DNA of 37,071 bases, taken from Ignavibacteria bacterium GWF2_33_9. Its GTDB lineage: Bacteria; Bacteroidota; Ignavibacteria; Kapaibacteriales; UBA2268. Shown here piece by piece: positions 1 through 8,759 of this stretch (within the stretch, counting starts at the first letter, position 1; each line of letters opens with the position of its first letter). The DNA lies in NCBI GenBank assembly GCA_001804565.1, contig MHAC01000017.1, positions 1,695 through 38,765 on the forward strand, given 5' to 3'. The notes under the pieces were generated by a model. That model was not told the DNA's origin and searched no databases. It worked only from the letters and a program-made list of their open reading frames with translations. Both the position numbers and the translations under genes were made by a program.

Positions 1-1
1 G

Positions 2-850
2 GCTGAACAACAAAAAGCTGAAGCAGAAAAACAAGCTGAACAACAGAGAATTATGGCTCAGCAAAAAGAAGAAGAACAAGAAATAGCTCCTGAACAAGAG
101 AAGGTTGTTCCTGAAGAAACATTTATTGAAGAAAAGGATGTTCAAAGTGAAAAAGTACAAATTCTCGTCCAAAAAAGTCCGGATATTTCACCTGTTGTGA
201 CGGCAAATACAGTGCAGATGCAAACAATCGACGAGCCTTTTAATATCGAAAAGGATAGTCCAATTAAAACAGTTGAATACACTTCACAAACAATACTAAC
301 TGAAGAACAAAAAAAGGAATTCCTTAATCAATTCAGAAAATTTATTGAACATTTGCGTAATTATGAATATATGATGGCAAATCAATACATACATCCTGAA
401 TCAAATTTATATACATTTTACAAAGATGAAAGTTCACCTTCAGTCAAAGTATTCACTTCTTTTGAAAAGTTTTTTGCAGTATTTTCCACTTTCACAGGGA
501 AAGGTTCTTCGTATGATTTTTCACTTGACATAGAGATGCTTCTCAAAGATGATATGAAATTCGCAGAATTTCCTGAGTATAATTGTGAAAAAGGTGAATA
601 CAGCATTTTAGGACAGTATGCATCAAATATTGATGGGAATCAAACAAATTTCTCCCAGATGGCTACTAAATATTTCAATTCCTTGAATGCCGATTTCATC
701 GAACTTAAACCAAGTATTGATAATTTAAACAGAAGAATTTGTGTTTCCGTTGTGAATACAAATAATACATTTATCGAAGGGCTCTATTTTAGTTTGATTG
801 AGGACAAATGGTATTTGACTGCAATGGATTTAAGGATAAAGTGTAAATAG
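2..850 (+). CDS. Unrecognised E/K/Q-rich protein, 5'-truncated
   Basis: The reading frame is open from base 2 and runs through the ATG at 53 with no stop before it. The encoded stretch before that ATG (AEQQKAEAEKQAEQQ) is the same low-complexity Gln/Glu/Lys/Ala sequence as what follows, so the true start lies outside the window and the track's start at 53 is internal. The N-terminal part is charged and probably coiled-coil or disordered. It is followed by a Pro/Val/Thr linker and then a folded-looking C-terminal domain of about 170 residues with many aromatics (EFLNQFRKFIEHLRNYEYM onward). I do not recognise the C-terminal domain. No signal peptide or membrane segment is visible in the part present. 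The stop codon abuts the ATG of the rmlA-like gene, so the two are probably co-transcribed. Confidence 0.7.
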   Translation, partial: AEQQKAEAEKQAEQQRIMAQQKEEEQEIAPEQEKVVPEETFIEEKDVQSEKVQILVQKSPDISPVVTANTVQMQTIDEPFNIEKDSPIKTVEYTSQTILTEEQKKEFLNQFRKFIEHLRNYEYMMANQYIHPESNLYTFYKDESSPSVKVFTSFEKFFAVFSTFTGKGSSYDFSLDIEMLLKDDMKFAEFPEYNCEKGEYSILGQYASNIDGNQTNFSQMATKYFNSLNADFIELKPSIDNLNRRICVSVVNTNNTFIEGLYFSLIEDKWYLTAMDLRIKCK

Positions 851-1729
851 ATGAAAAAGACAAAAGGCATAGTTTTAGCAGGAGGTAACGGCACCAGACT
901 TTATCCGGCTACTTCCGGGATTAATAAACATTTGCTGCAGGTGTACGATAAGCCAATGATTTATTATCCAATATCCACTTTGATGCTATCCGGAATCAGA
1001 GATATATTGATAATTTCTTCAGAATACGACCTTGAAAAATTCAGTAAAATTCTTGGAAATGGAGATCAATTTGGTGTTACTTTTTCTTATACTGTTCAAA
1101 CTGAACCGAAAGGTATTGCAGAAGCTTTCATTATTGCTGAAGAATTTATTGGTGAGGACCAGGTTTGTCTGATTTTAGGTGATAACTTAATTTACGGAAA
1201 ATTGAATTTTTTACGTGATGCACTGAATTCAAATAATGGTGGATATATTTTTGCTTATGAAGTGAATAATCCACAGGATTTTGGTGTTGTTACCCTTGGC
1301 AAAGATGGTACAATCATCGATATAACAGAAAAACCTATTAATCCTCAGTCTAATTATGCAATTCCGGGTATTTATATTTTCGATTCTAATGTCGTTAAGT
1401 ACGCAAAAACTTTGACACCAAGTAAAAGAAATGAAATCGAGATAACTGATTTGCAGAAAATTTATCTGAGTAATGGGAATTTACAGTGCAATATAATTGG
1501 CAGAGGTATTGCTTGGCTTGATACCGGAACTCCTGCCGGTTTACTGGATGCTGGTTTGTTTATCCATACCATAGAAAATCGTCAGGGTAGAAAAATTGCT
1601 TGTTTAGAAGAAATTGCAGTGAATAATGAATATATTTCCATTGATTTTTTTAGAGAAATCACAGAGAAATTACCTGACTGCAAATACAAAAACTATTTAT
1701 TGTCGATTATAAAGTCAAAATTTGACTAA
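851..1729 (+). CDS. rmlA: Glucose-1-phosphate thymidylyltransferase
   Basis: The protein is a 292-residue sugar nucleotidyltransferase of the RmlA/RfbA type, which makes dTDP-glucose from dTTP and glucose-1-phosphate in the cytoplasm, the first step toward dTDP-rhamnose and related sugars. The N-terminal nucleotide-binding signature GIVLAGGNGTRLYP is at residues 6-19, followed by KHLLQVYDKPMIYYP, LGDNLIYG and TEKP. The late motif WLDTGTPAGLLDA is also typical. Length matches the family (about 290). The ATG directly follows the previous stop codon with no gap. The rest of the rhamnose pathway (rmlB, C, D) is not adjacent, so it is either elsewhere or this enzyme serves another deoxysugar. Confidence 0.92.
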   Translation: MKKTKGIVLAGGNGTRLYPATSGINKHLLQVYDKPMIYYPISTLMLSGIRDILIISSEYDLEKFSKILGNGDQFGVTFSYTVQTEPKGIAEAFIIAEEFIGEDQVCLILGDNLIYGKLNFLRDALNSNNGGYIFAYEVNNPQDFGVVTLGKDGTIIDITEKPINPQSNYAIPGIYIFDSNVVKYAKTLTPSKRNEIEITDLQKIYLSNGNLQCNIIGRGIAWLDTGTPAGLLDAGLFIHTIENRQGRKIACLEEIAVNNEYISIDFFREITEKLPDCKYKNYLLSIIKSKFD

Positions 1730-1761
1730 TAAAAACAAACTTATTTGTAACTTTTTCGTTA

Positions 1762-1769
1762 TATATTTG
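1762..1769 (+). promoter_or_regulatory. Possible Bacteroidota-type -7 element (TATATTTG)
   Basis: TATATTTG matches the TAnnTTTG consensus and lies 29 nt upstream of the lipoprotein ATG at 1799. A TTG at 1745-1747 is closer than the usual -33 spacing, so the match is only partial. In a genome this AT-rich, chance occurrence is possible. Confidence 0.3.
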
Positions 1770-1798
1770 TAATTAGTTAATATTAACTTCAGATCATT

Positions 1799-2851
1799 AT
1801 GCAAAAGATATTTTTTTTATTTTTATTTATTACATCGGCAATTCTTTTCAGTTCATGCTCCGATGAAAAAGTAATAAATGATTCAGGAACTGAAAAAAAA
1901 CTACTGGCAGTAAGTTTCGACAATAATTCACATTTCACAAAGTTGAATTTTCCATCAGGGAATATTATTTCTAATGATATCTTCCATGAAAAGAATGATT
2001 CATACTTAACAACTGCAAAGATTGAAAAATTCAAGATATTTCTGAACAATATTTATGCTTTGATTCCTGATGAAAATAAAATTGTTATTATTGATAAAAA
2101 TTCATATCAGATCACAAAAACAATGGATTTTACTTCTGAAGATTTAGTACCAGTGGATATTGCCTTTGCAAATGCAACAGAAGCATATATCATATTCAAA
2201 GAGTCTCCAAAAGTTGCACTATTAGATATTTATTATTTCCAAATTGCAAAGTATATAGAATTATCCGGCGAACCAAGTGCGATTTCAATAGTTGGAAATC
2301 AAATTTACTTGCCTGTTCCTTTGGATGATTTTGTTTGTGTTATAGATTCTCGATATCATGAAGTAGTAGATGAATTACCTGTGGATAATGCTCCTTATTT
2401 AATTCAACCGAATATTGACGGAGACAGATTCGTTGTTATTTCAGCAGGAACCGGTAAATTACCTAACGACCCCAGAGAATCTTTAAGTGCGCCATCTGTT
2501 TCAATTATTGATATTCAAACAAGAGAAATTGTTGGTTCTAATCCATTAATTCCATCATCAATGGATATTGCCTATGAAATTCCTTTAGATTTTGTAATTT
2601 CTAACAATGACTGGGCTTTTTTGATAACAACAAATTTTTTGATTCGAATAGATTCTCGTGACCCTACATATTCAAATAAAGTTGAAGAGCATTCCTATAC
2701 TACACTTTATCACAATAATGTAATAAATGAAATATACGCAATTGATCATCTGGATAATTCTTCAACTATTTATCAGTTAAGTCCAATAACTGGAAAGAAA
2801 ACTGACAAAACTTCATTGCAAAAAAACATTTTAAGTATATCAGTTGATTAA
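1799..2851 (+). CDS. Beta-propeller-like lipoprotein, YncE/NHL type
   Basis: The 350-residue protein starts with a lysine and a hydrophobic stretch ending in FSSC, a lipoprotein signal with the lipidated cysteine at residue 20, so it should be membrane-anchored outside the cytoplasm. The mature part has repeated short blocks such as NNIYALIPDENKIVIIDK, NQIYLPVPLDDFVCVIDSR and PSVSIIDIQTREIVG. These resemble the blades of YncE-like or 40-residue-repeat beta-propellers, a fold call made by eye. The ligand is unknown. The gene is preceded by a TATATTTG element and followed after 4 nt by the phosphatase gene, so the two may be co-transcribed. Confidence 0.7.
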   Translation: MQKIFFLFLFITSAILFSSCSDEKVINDSGTEKKLLAVSFDNNSHFTKLNFPSGNIISNDIFHEKNDSYLTTAKIEKFKIFLNNIYALIPDENKIVIIDKNSYQITKTMDFTSEDLVPVDIAFANATEAYIIFKESPKVALLDIYYFQIAKYIELSGEPSAISIVGNQIYLPVPLDDFVCVIDSRYHEVVDELPVDNAPYLIQPNIDGDRFVVISAGTGKLPNDPRESLSAPSVSIIDIQTREIVGSNPLIPSSMDIAYEIPLDFVISNNDWAFLITTNFLIRIDSRDPTYSNKVEEHSYTTLYHNNVINEIYAIDHLDNSSTIYQLSPITGKKTDKTSLQKNILSISVD

Positions 2852-2855
2852 TCTT

Positions 2856-4526
2856 ATGGCGGAATCAAGTTCATTAATAAATCTGAGGTCTGTTCTTGAT
2901 TTTAGTTCAAAAATGAATGATTCACTTGAGGATAATTTCATTATTTCCTCTACCATGCTTAGTTTAATGGGAAAATTAAAAATTCCGAAAATTTCAGCAT
3001 TTGTAAAAGACCAAGATAAATTCAAACATATTTTCAACAAAGGACTCGATTTTCCATTTTCTGACATTTCTTTCGAAAATGCTGAATATTTTTTTCGTAT
3101 TTCTCCGACAGATGAGCAATATCAGGAACTCTTCGATAATGGATTAAGATATATTATTCCTTTACAACATCGAGATTCAACCTTAGCTTTGATTGCAATC
3201 GGTGATAATTTATTCAAAACTCATTATTCAGACGAAGAAATTGAATACGCAAAAATAATCTGTTCCATTGCTGCAAATTCACTCCAAATTGCATTAAGTT
3301 ATCAAACTTTACAGCAAGAACAGAAAATGACATTACTTAAAAATCAAGTTCTTAATACTCTGATGGAAATCAGCAACGATTTTTCCTCATTTTCTGACCT
3401 CAATAAAATATTGCAGGGATTCTCTCTTAATTTAATGGGTCAATTGATGGTAAGCAAATTTGCGATTTTCCGGTATGAAAATTCCAATTTTGTAGAGATT
3501 GTTAATCGTATTGGCAAAGAAGTACCTAATATTCTGCTTGAAAAAACAAAGTCATTAGGAAAAATTTCTTTTTTCAATAATTTGCCAAAGGAAATTGCTG
3601 CGCAGTTCCATCATTTCACTGGATATACTCTTGCACCAATGATTTCAAATAATCAAATTAAAGGAATAATTTTCATTGGTAAAAGGTTGGATAGCAAAGA
3701 TTTTTCTGAAGAAAATTTCCAATTTATTGAAATTATCACAAATACCCTCACGGTTGCCCTGGAAAATCACAGATTATTCCTTGAAGCTATTGAAAAGAAA
3801 AAGATTGATATAGATTTGAATCTTGCACTTGAAATTCAAAGGAAACTACTTCCTAAAAATAATCCGGCAATTGAAGGATATGACATTTACGGGACCTCTA
3901 TACCTTCTAAAAAGGTTAGTGGAGATTATTATGATTATATTAAAATCAATAAGGATGAAACATTAATAATTATTGCGGATATTTCCGGGAAAGGTATACC
4001 TGCAGCACTTTTAATGGCAAATCTGCAAGCGGCAATTCGTTCTATAGCCAATTTAGGATTAACTTTGAATACAATGCTTCATAATATTAATTCATTGCTG
4101 TATGAGAATTCTGCTCCAGAAAAATTTGCGACGCTTTTTATTGCTAAATTAAATGCGAAGAAAAATTCTTTCGAATATATTAATGCAGGTCATAATCCCC
4201 CACTTCTTATAAATAATGGCAGTGTTGTTAAGGAACTGATTGAAGGAGGCATTATCTTAGGCATTATACCCGATATTCCTGATTTCGAGTCAGAGACTAT
4301 TCAATTATCACATGGAGATAGAATACTTCTCTATACTGATGGAGTTACCGAAGCAATGAATGATAAAGACGAAGAATTCGGTCTGGAAAAACTTGAAGAA
4401 ATTGTCAAATTGGATTTCGGTTCATCAGAAAAAACTGTTGAGAATATTTTGAGTGCAATCAAAAAATTCACTCAAAATCAAATACAATTTGACGATATTA
4501 CATTAATCACAATAACAAAAAATTAA
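2856..4526 (+). CDS. GAF-domain SpoIIE/RsbU-type PP2C phosphatase
   Basis: The protein is a cytoplasmic PP2C-family serine phosphatase with an N-terminal sensory half. Residues about 1-150 and 165-310 look like two GAF-type domains. The C-terminal phosphatase carries the usual string of motifs: LEIQRKLLP, KKVSGDYYDY, ADISGKGIPAALLM, NAGHNPPLL, LLYTDGVTEAMN and DDITLI, including the metal-binding aspartates. Such proteins usually dephosphorylate an anti-anti-sigma factor (STAS protein) in a partner-switching pathway. No STAS or anti-sigma kinase gene is next to it. The track begins at a TTG (2844) that overlaps the previous gene. I prefer the ATG at 2856, 4 nt after that gene's stop, which gives 556 residues. 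Confidence 0.88.
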   Translation: MAESSSLINLRSVLDFSSKMNDSLEDNFIISSTMLSLMGKLKIPKISAFVKDQDKFKHIFNKGLDFPFSDISFENAEYFFRISPTDEQYQELFDNGLRYIIPLQHRDSTLALIAIGDNLFKTHYSDEEIEYAKIICSIAANSLQIALSYQTLQQEQKMTLLKNQVLNTLMEISNDFSSFSDLNKILQGFSLNLMGQLMVSKFAIFRYENSNFVEIVNRIGKEVPNILLEKTKSLGKISFFNNLPKEIAAQFHHFTGYTLAPMISNNQIKGIIFIGKRLDSKDFSEENFQFIEIITNTLTVALENHRLFLEAIEKKKIDIDLNLALEIQRKLLPKNNPAIEGYDIYGTSIPSKKVSGDYYDYIKINKDETLIIIADISGKGIPAALLMANLQAAIRSIANLGLTLNTMLHNINSLLYENSAPEKFATLFIAKLNAKKNSFEYINAGHNPPLLINNGSVVKELIEGGIILGIIPDIPDFESETIQLSHGDRILLYTDGVTEAMNDKDEEFGLEKLEEIVKLDFGSSEKTVENILSAIKKFTQNQIQFDDITLITITKN

Positions 4527-4529
4527 CCT

Positions 4530-4973
4530 ATGAAAGTTATTATTACCCGATTGAACAAAGAGTTTGAAGATATACCATTACCAAAGTATGCCACAGAAGG
4601 TTCAGCCGGCATGGACGTTTACGCTGCAATCAGCGAACAAATTACTATTGAACCATTTTCAACTGTTTTGGTTCCTACTAATTTAGCAATTGAATTGGAA
4701 GAAGGATACGAGTGTCAGGTGCGCTCCCGAAGCGGTTTGGCAATTAAAAATGGTGTGTTCGCACTAAATGCACCCGGTACAATTGATAGCGATTATCGTG
4801 GAGAAATCAAAGTAATTTTATCCAATTTCAATAAAGTTCCATTTATAATTCAGCGGGGCGACAGAATAGCTCAACTTGTATTCGCAAGATACGAAAAAGT
4901 TGATTTCTATGAAGTTGATTTCCTCAAATCTACTGAACGTGGAGCAGGTGGATTTGGCAGTACCGGCAAATAA
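4530..4973 (+). CDS. dut: Deoxyuridine 5'-triphosphate nucleotidohydrolase (dUTPase)
   Basis: The protein hydrolyses dUTP to dUMP and pyrophosphate, keeping uracil out of DNA and supplying dTMP synthesis. All five trimeric dUTPase motifs are visible in order: SAGMDVYA, a variant of RxRSGLA (RSRSGLAIK), GTIDSDYRGEI with the catalytic Asp and Tyr, RGDRIAQLV, and the glycine-rich tail RGAGGFGSTG. Length (147) is typical. The ATG follows the phosphatase stop by 3 nt, so it belongs to the same transcription unit, though I see no functional link between the two. Confidence 0.96.
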   Translation: MKVIITRLNKEFEDIPLPKYATEGSAGMDVYAAISEQITIEPFSTVLVPTNLAIELEEGYECQVRSRSGLAIKNGVFALNAPGTIDSDYRGEIKVILSNFNKVPFIIQRGDRIAQLVFARYEKVDFYEVDFLKSTERGAGGFGSTGK

Positions 4974-4999
4974 TTCACTCAGAATTGCATTAAATTGCT

Positions 5000-5007
5000 T
5001 AATTTTG
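5000..5007 (+). promoter_or_regulatory. Candidate -7 element of tRNA-Ser promoter
   Basis: TAATTTTG fits TAnnTTTG and lies 30 nt upstream of the tRNA-Ser gene. A TTG at 4985-4987 is present, but the 12-nt spacing is shorter than usual. A similar element precedes tRNA-Leu, which makes the call more plausible. Confidence 0.4.
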
Positions 5008-5037
5008 TAGTTCTCTATTTTGAACATCCAGAGAAAA

Positions 5038-5122
<85 letters not shown>

Positions 5123-5215
5123 CAATGATATTTTTTAGCTTAATATTTTAAGCTGTGAATGTAGTCAATGTTATTCTGATTGTGTATCATATCATTAGGA
5201 CATATTAAACTCTAA

Positions 5216-5247
5216 AGCCCCTTCCAGACAATATTATGGAAGGGGTT
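5216..5247. terminator. Hairpin between convergent tRNA-Ser and SPFH gene, possible bidirectional terminator
   Basis: CCCCTTCCA (5218-5226) pairs with TGGAAGGGG (5237-5245) around a 10-nt loop, extendable by a G-T and an A-T pair. It lies between the plus-strand tRNA and the end of the minus-strand SPFH gene. The T-rich tail is short and interrupted on both strands, so efficiency is uncertain. Confidence 0.5.
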
Positions 5248-5333
5248 CATTGCTTTAAAAAACCTGAATATATCATTTAAATTATATTCGACATAATCAT
5301 GATTTAAGCAATTTAATTAATGTCAACTCTGAA

Positions 5334-6212
5334 TTATTTATCAAATTTTAGCGGCAGAACTCCTGCCATTTCGCCAATTACATTCACTAATTCTGAACCT
5401 GTTGGGATTACTATCTTCGCATTATTTGAGAGTGAGGTTTCAACCGCCTCGAGTTTCCTTAGTAGCTGTGCATTCCCAATAAAATACAAATCAGCTGCTT
5501 CATTCACTAATTTAATAGCAGCGGCATCTCCTTCGGCATGCAATATCTTGGACTGTTTATAACCTTCTGCTTCCTTAATCTTAGCACGTTTTTCACCATC
5601 AGCTACTGTTTCTCGGGCTGAAGCAAAGTCAATTGCAGCAACTTTCTCATTCTCAGCTTTCACAACTTTATTCATCGTGTCCTGCACATCGGATGGAGGA
5701 TCAATTTCTTTTAACTCTGTTCTGACAATTTCTATTCCCCAACTACTTGTTTCTTCGAAAAGTGTACGGTAAAGTTCTGCATTGATTTTACCTCTTTCGC
5801 TATTTGCTGACTTCAATGTTAATGTACCTATAATATTCCTCAGAGTTGTACGAGCCAGATTGACTATCTGATATATGTAATTATTAACATGATAAATAGA
5901 ACTTTTAACGCTTTCTTCGTCGGATTTAACTTTAAAATAAACCTGAGCATCGACTCTTGCATTTAAGTTATCGTTAGTTATTATTTCTTGAGGTTCTGCA
6001 TCTACCATTGTTTCTGTGATGTTCACTTTAAACATCTTTTCAATTACAGGAAAAATCCAATTAAATCCCGGATTTGCAAATCTATTATATTTACCAAGTC
6101 GTTCAATCAGACCTCTGTGGGTCGGTCTTACTATCCGAATGCCACTAAATATAAAAATTACCAAAACGATTATTCCGAGAATTAATCCAATATTACCATT
6201 TGAGAGTTCCAT
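5334..6212 (-). CDS. SPFH/Band 7 (stomatin, paraslipin-like) membrane protein
   Basis: This 292-residue protein has one N-terminal transmembrane helix (about residues 8-25, IGLILGIIVLVIFIFSG). It is followed by the band-7 domain with IRIVRPTHRGLIERLGKY, NPGFNWIFPVIE and the long helical segment rich in Ala/Glu (KVVKAENEKVAAIDFASA) that drives oligomerisation. The order and length resemble bacterial QmcA/paraslipin proteins, which form membrane microdomain scaffolds and often modulate membrane proteases. The usual NfeD partner gene is not adjacent. It is the only minus-strand gene in the first 35 kb and is transcribed divergently from tRNA-Leu. Confidence 0.9.
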   Translation of the reverse strand: MELSNGNIGLILGIIVLVIFIFSGIRIVRPTHRGLIERLGKYNRFANPGFNWIFPVIEKMFKVNITETMVDAEPQEIITNDNLNARVDAQVYFKVKSDEESVKSSIYHVNNYIYQIVNLARTTLRNIIGTLTLKSANSERGKINAELYRTLFEETSSWGIEIVRTELKEIDPPSDVQDTMNKVVKAENEKVAAIDFASARETVADGEKRAKIKEAEGYKQSKILHAEGDAAAIKLVNEAADLYFIGNAQLLRKLEAVETSLSNNAKIVIPTGSELVNVIGEMAGVLPLKFDK

Positions 6213-6598
6213 TATTACACCATTAAGTTAGTTTACAAAATATTTATAAGTTTATTATTATCTTTTGAAGGGGCTTTTCAAGTAATTACTATTTCATTTT
6301 TTTCTATAAATTTGGAAATGTAACTTTACCTTTAACAAATACTTACTTTTTGTAAAGCGTTATATTAATAAAACTATTGTAAAAAAAGAAAGATAATATG
6401 AATTGTTTTCTTTTTTTCCAACTATCTCATATAACAAAAAATAGTTTTTTCGTCTTAACTACAAGTTTGCATATAAGTAAAAATTTTATTGTCATAATTT
6501 TTATTTTTAATGCTAGGGATAAAACAAAAATTCACCCAAAATTATAAATAATTATTATTTTTCAATTATTTTTGTAATTATTCTATTACCTAATACCC
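6213..6598. other. Non-coding AT-rich interval between SPFH gene and tRNA-Leu
   Basis: This stretch of 386 nt has no convincing gene. It must hold the SPFH promoter on the minus strand and the tRNA-Leu promoter on the plus strand. A TAAATTTG element occurs on the plus strand at 6307-6314. A 49-codon ORF (6398-6547) follows, but its composition looks like chance translation of AT-rich DNA. No hairpin or RNA family was recognised. Confidence 0.5.
6567..6574 (+). promoter_or_regulatory. Candidate -7 element of tRNA-Leu promoter
   Basis: TATTTTTG fits TAnnTTTG and lies 24 nt upstream of the tRNA-Leu gene, comparable to the element upstream of tRNA-Ser. No clear -33 TTG is seen at the right distance. 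Confidence 0.4.
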
Positions 6599-6682
6599 GC
6601 CCGGGTGGTGAAATTGGCAGACACGCTACATTCAGGGTGTAGTCTACTTTTGTAGGTGCAAGTTCAAGTCTTGTCCCGGGCA
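6599..6682 (+). tRNA. tRNA-Leu (anticodon CAG)
   Basis: The acceptor stem GCCCGGG (6599-6605) pairs with CCCGGGC (6675-6681), and the discriminator is A. The D arm has GGTGAAATTGGCAGACACGC, typical of leucine tRNAs. The anticodon stem CTACA/TGTAG encloses TTCAGGG with anticodon CAG. A long variable arm (CTACTTTTGTAGG) confirms the class II type. CCA is not fully encoded. Confidence 0.95.
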
Positions 6683-6691
6683 CACAGTCAC

Positions 6692-6718
6692 AGAGGCACT
6701 CTCGAGTGTCTCTTTTTT
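6692..6718 (+). terminator. Intrinsic terminator of tRNA-Leu
   Basis: AGAGGCACT (6692-6700) pairs with AGTGTCTCT (6705-6713) around a CTCG tetraloop, with one G-T wobble. A run of T follows to 6718. It lies 10 nt after the tRNA. Confidence 0.88.
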
Positions 6719-6996
6719 ATTACTGCTTAAAAAAAATCCAAGACTGTACTCTTTTTGAATTTAAAAGGTTAAATTCTAAAGTATTGACAATTTTCTTTAT
6801 GTTAAGATCATTAACACTGTTAAATATTTTAACAGTCTCACATTTCACCAATTTATTCTAACATTTTAATTGTTTTTTCATTGTTTTATATAATAATTTT
6901 GTAATTTTGTTTATTGATATTGCAAAGTTTAGTGTTGTCTAATATAAAACTTAGGAATGTTGGATTATCATTTATTTAATTGATAAGAGGAAGAAA
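6719..6996. other. AT-rich leader region upstream of the HisC-like gene
   Basis: About 280 nt without a gene follow the tRNA-Leu terminator. Apart from the tandem TAATTTTG promoter-like elements at 6894-6909 and an AGAGGAAG Shine-Dalgarno-like sequence just upstream of 6997, I see no structure. Confidence 0.5.
6881..6909 (+). promoter_or_regulatory. Candidate Bacteroidota-type promoter for the 6997 gene
   Basis: TTG at 6881-6883 and TAATTTTG at 6902-6909 are 18 nt apart, close to the -33/-7 layout of Bacteroidota promoters. A second TAATTTTG at 6894-6901 pairs with a TTG at 6870-6872 at 21-nt spacing. The ATG follows 87 nt downstream, leaving a leader of moderate length. Confidence 0.45.
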
Positions 6997-8106
6997 ATGT
7001 TTACCGTCCCCAAACATATAGAAGATCTTAAATCTTATGATCCTGGAAAGCCAATTGACGATGTAATGTTGGAATATGGATTAAAATATGTAGTTAAGCT
7101 GGCTTCGAATGAAAATCCTCTTGGCGTATCTCCACAAGCAATACAGGCAATGATGTCTTCAATTTATCAATACAATCGTTACCCAGATATTGCCAGTAAA
7201 ATTCTCTGCTCCAGACTTTCAGAAATCTATAATCTTGAAGCTGCAAATATCATTACCGGTCATGGTTCAGAAGCCATTTTAAGTGTAATAATAAGGACAT
7301 ATTTAAAAGATGATGATGAGGTGCTCACTTCGGAAGGAACATTTGTTGGTTTTTACGTAATTTGTAATGCAAGAGGTATTAAACCAATACAAATCCCGCT
7401 TAAAGACTACCGATTTGACTTGGAAGCTATTGCAAATGCTATAACAAACAAAACTAAGATTATCTATTTAGTTAATCCCAACAATCCAACCGGTAATATT
7501 TTCACTAAGACAGAGTTTGAAACATTTATTAAAAAAGTACCCGAAAACGTACTTGTAATAATGGATGAAGCATACCATGAATTTGTTAGCGGACATCCCG
7601 ATTACCCCGATTCAATGCATTACAGATATGATAATATCATCACTTTACGTACTTTTTCGAAAGCATATGGATTAGCAGGAATTAGATTGGGTTACGGTTT
7701 CGCCCAAAAAGGTGTGATTAAAAATCTAATGAAAGTCAGACTCCCTTTTGAACCGGGCATCCCTTCTCAAATGGCAGGAGTAGCTGCATTGAATGACAGC
7801 ATGTTTTTGGACTATTATTTGAAAATAAATCTAGCAGGTTTGAATTATCTTTATGGTATTTTCGAAAAGCATGGGATAAGATATATCAAATCTGACGCAA
7901 ATTTTGTTTGCAGTGTTTTTGACTCAGCAGAAACTGTTGATTTAATTGTTTCAAAACTCCTGACAAAAGGTGTCATAGTAAGAGGATTAAGAGCATTTGG
8001 ACTCCCCCATTGTCTTAGAGTCAGCGTGGGATTACAATCTGAAAATGAGTTCTTTGCATCAAAATTCGATGAAGTACTTAATGAGATAAATTTTAAAAAA
8101 GTTTGA
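6997..8106 (+). CDS. hisC: Histidinol-phosphate aminotransferase-family enzyme
   Basis: This 369-residue PLP-dependent fold-type I aminotransferase has the HisC signatures ASNENPLG, YNRYPD, LVNPNNPTG (residues 158-166), MDEAYHEF, TFSKAYGLAGIRLGYG with the PLP lysine at residue 222, and the C-terminal LPHCLRVSVG arginine motif. HisC converts imidazole-acetol phosphate to histidinol phosphate, but the family also includes aromatic amino acid aminotransferases. No other his gene lies nearby and the gene is followed after 39 nt by a molybdenum-enzyme operon. A role in Tyr/Phe transamination upstream of aromatic degradation is possible but unproven. The start is supported by AGAGGAAG 5 nt upstream. 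Confidence 0.8.
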   Translation: MFTVPKHIEDLKSYDPGKPIDDVMLEYGLKYVVKLASNENPLGVSPQAIQAMMSSIYQYNRYPDIASKILCSRLSEIYNLEAANIITGHGSEAILSVIIRTYLKDDDEVLTSEGTFVGFYVICNARGIKPIQIPLKDYRFDLEAIANAITNKTKIIYLVNPNNPTGNIFTKTEFETFIKKVPENVLVIMDEAYHEFVSGHPDYPDSMHYRYDNIITLRTFSKAYGLAGIRLGYGFAQKGVIKNLMKVRLPFEPGIPSQMAGVAALNDSMFLDYYLKINLAGLNYLYGIFEKHGIRYIKSDANFVCSVFDSAETVDLIVSKLLTKGVIVRGLRAFGLPHCLRVSVGLQSENEFFASKFDEVLNEINFKKV

Positions 8107-8145
8107 TTCTATACTGTTTCATTTTTATATTAAATACAAACAATA

Positions 8146-8754
8146 ATGAATACTCATAATAAAATTGGAGCAGTAGTACTTGCCGCAGGTTTTTCGAGCA
8201 GAATGAAGTCACCGAAACCTTTTTTGAAATTTGATCCAAGAAGAGTATTTATTGAAAAAATAATTGATGATTTTGTTGTATTCGGTTGCAGTAAAATTGT
8301 GGTAACTATCAATCCGGAAATTCAGGATTGGAAAGATATTATTGAAAATTATAAATCAAGAAATTCTGTTATTTTCAAGGTTAATGATTCACCTGACAAT
8401 GAACGTTTTTATTCTATTAAAACAGGAATAGAAAGTATTGGGGATATGGATTATTGCTTTATTCATAATTCGGACAATCCATTCCTTGATAATGATATAT
8501 TAAAGTTCATTTATGCGGGGAAATCTGATACAGGATATACTGTCCCATGCAATGAAGGGAAAGGCGGTCATCCAGTTTTGTTAGGAAAGCATGTAATGAA
8601 CAATATTCTTGCTGAAAAAGATATTGGAACTAACTTTAAAGAATTTCTTAAGAACTATGAGAGAATTAATGTAAATGTCGGGACAAACAAAATTCTCATT
8701 AATATTAATACTCAAAAAGAATATGAACAATATTTTAAAAGATATAAAATATAA
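8146..8754 (+). CDS. mocA: MocA-like molybdenum cofactor nucleotidyltransferase
   Basis: The 202-residue protein has the nucleotidyltransferase signature GAVVLAAGFSSRMKSPKPF near its N-terminus and a later FIHNSDNPF corresponding to the metal-binding D-P motif. MocA adds CMP to molybdopterin to make the dinucleotide cofactor used by xanthine dehydrogenase-family enzymes. Its position directly before XdhC-like, FAD and molybdopterin subunits supports maturation of that enzyme rather than sugar metabolism. It is 5 nt from the next gene. Substrate (CTP versus GTP) cannot be read from the sequence. Confidence 0.78.
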   Translation: MNTHNKIGAVVLAAGFSSRMKSPKPFLKFDPRRVFIEKIIDDFVVFGCSKIVVTINPEIQDWKDIIENYKSRNSVIFKVNDSPDNERFYSIKTGIESIGDMDYCFIHNSDNPFLDNDILKFIYAGKSDTGYTVPCNEGKGGHPVLLGKHVMNNILAEKDIGTNFKEFLKNYERINVNVGTNKILININTQKEYEQYFKRYKI

Positions 8755-8759
8755 ATTGA

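Noticed and set aside
5320-5562. Plus-strand 80-aa ORF antisense to the SPFH gene
   Set aside because: It overlaps the well-supported SPFH coding sequence entirely apart from its start and has no recognisable domain.
6398-6547. 49-codon plus-strand ORF in the SPFH/tRNA-Leu gap, preceded by a TAAATTTG element
   Set aside because: The Phe/Ile/Lys/Asn-rich composition is what random AT-rich DNA gives, and no motif or signal is recognisable.
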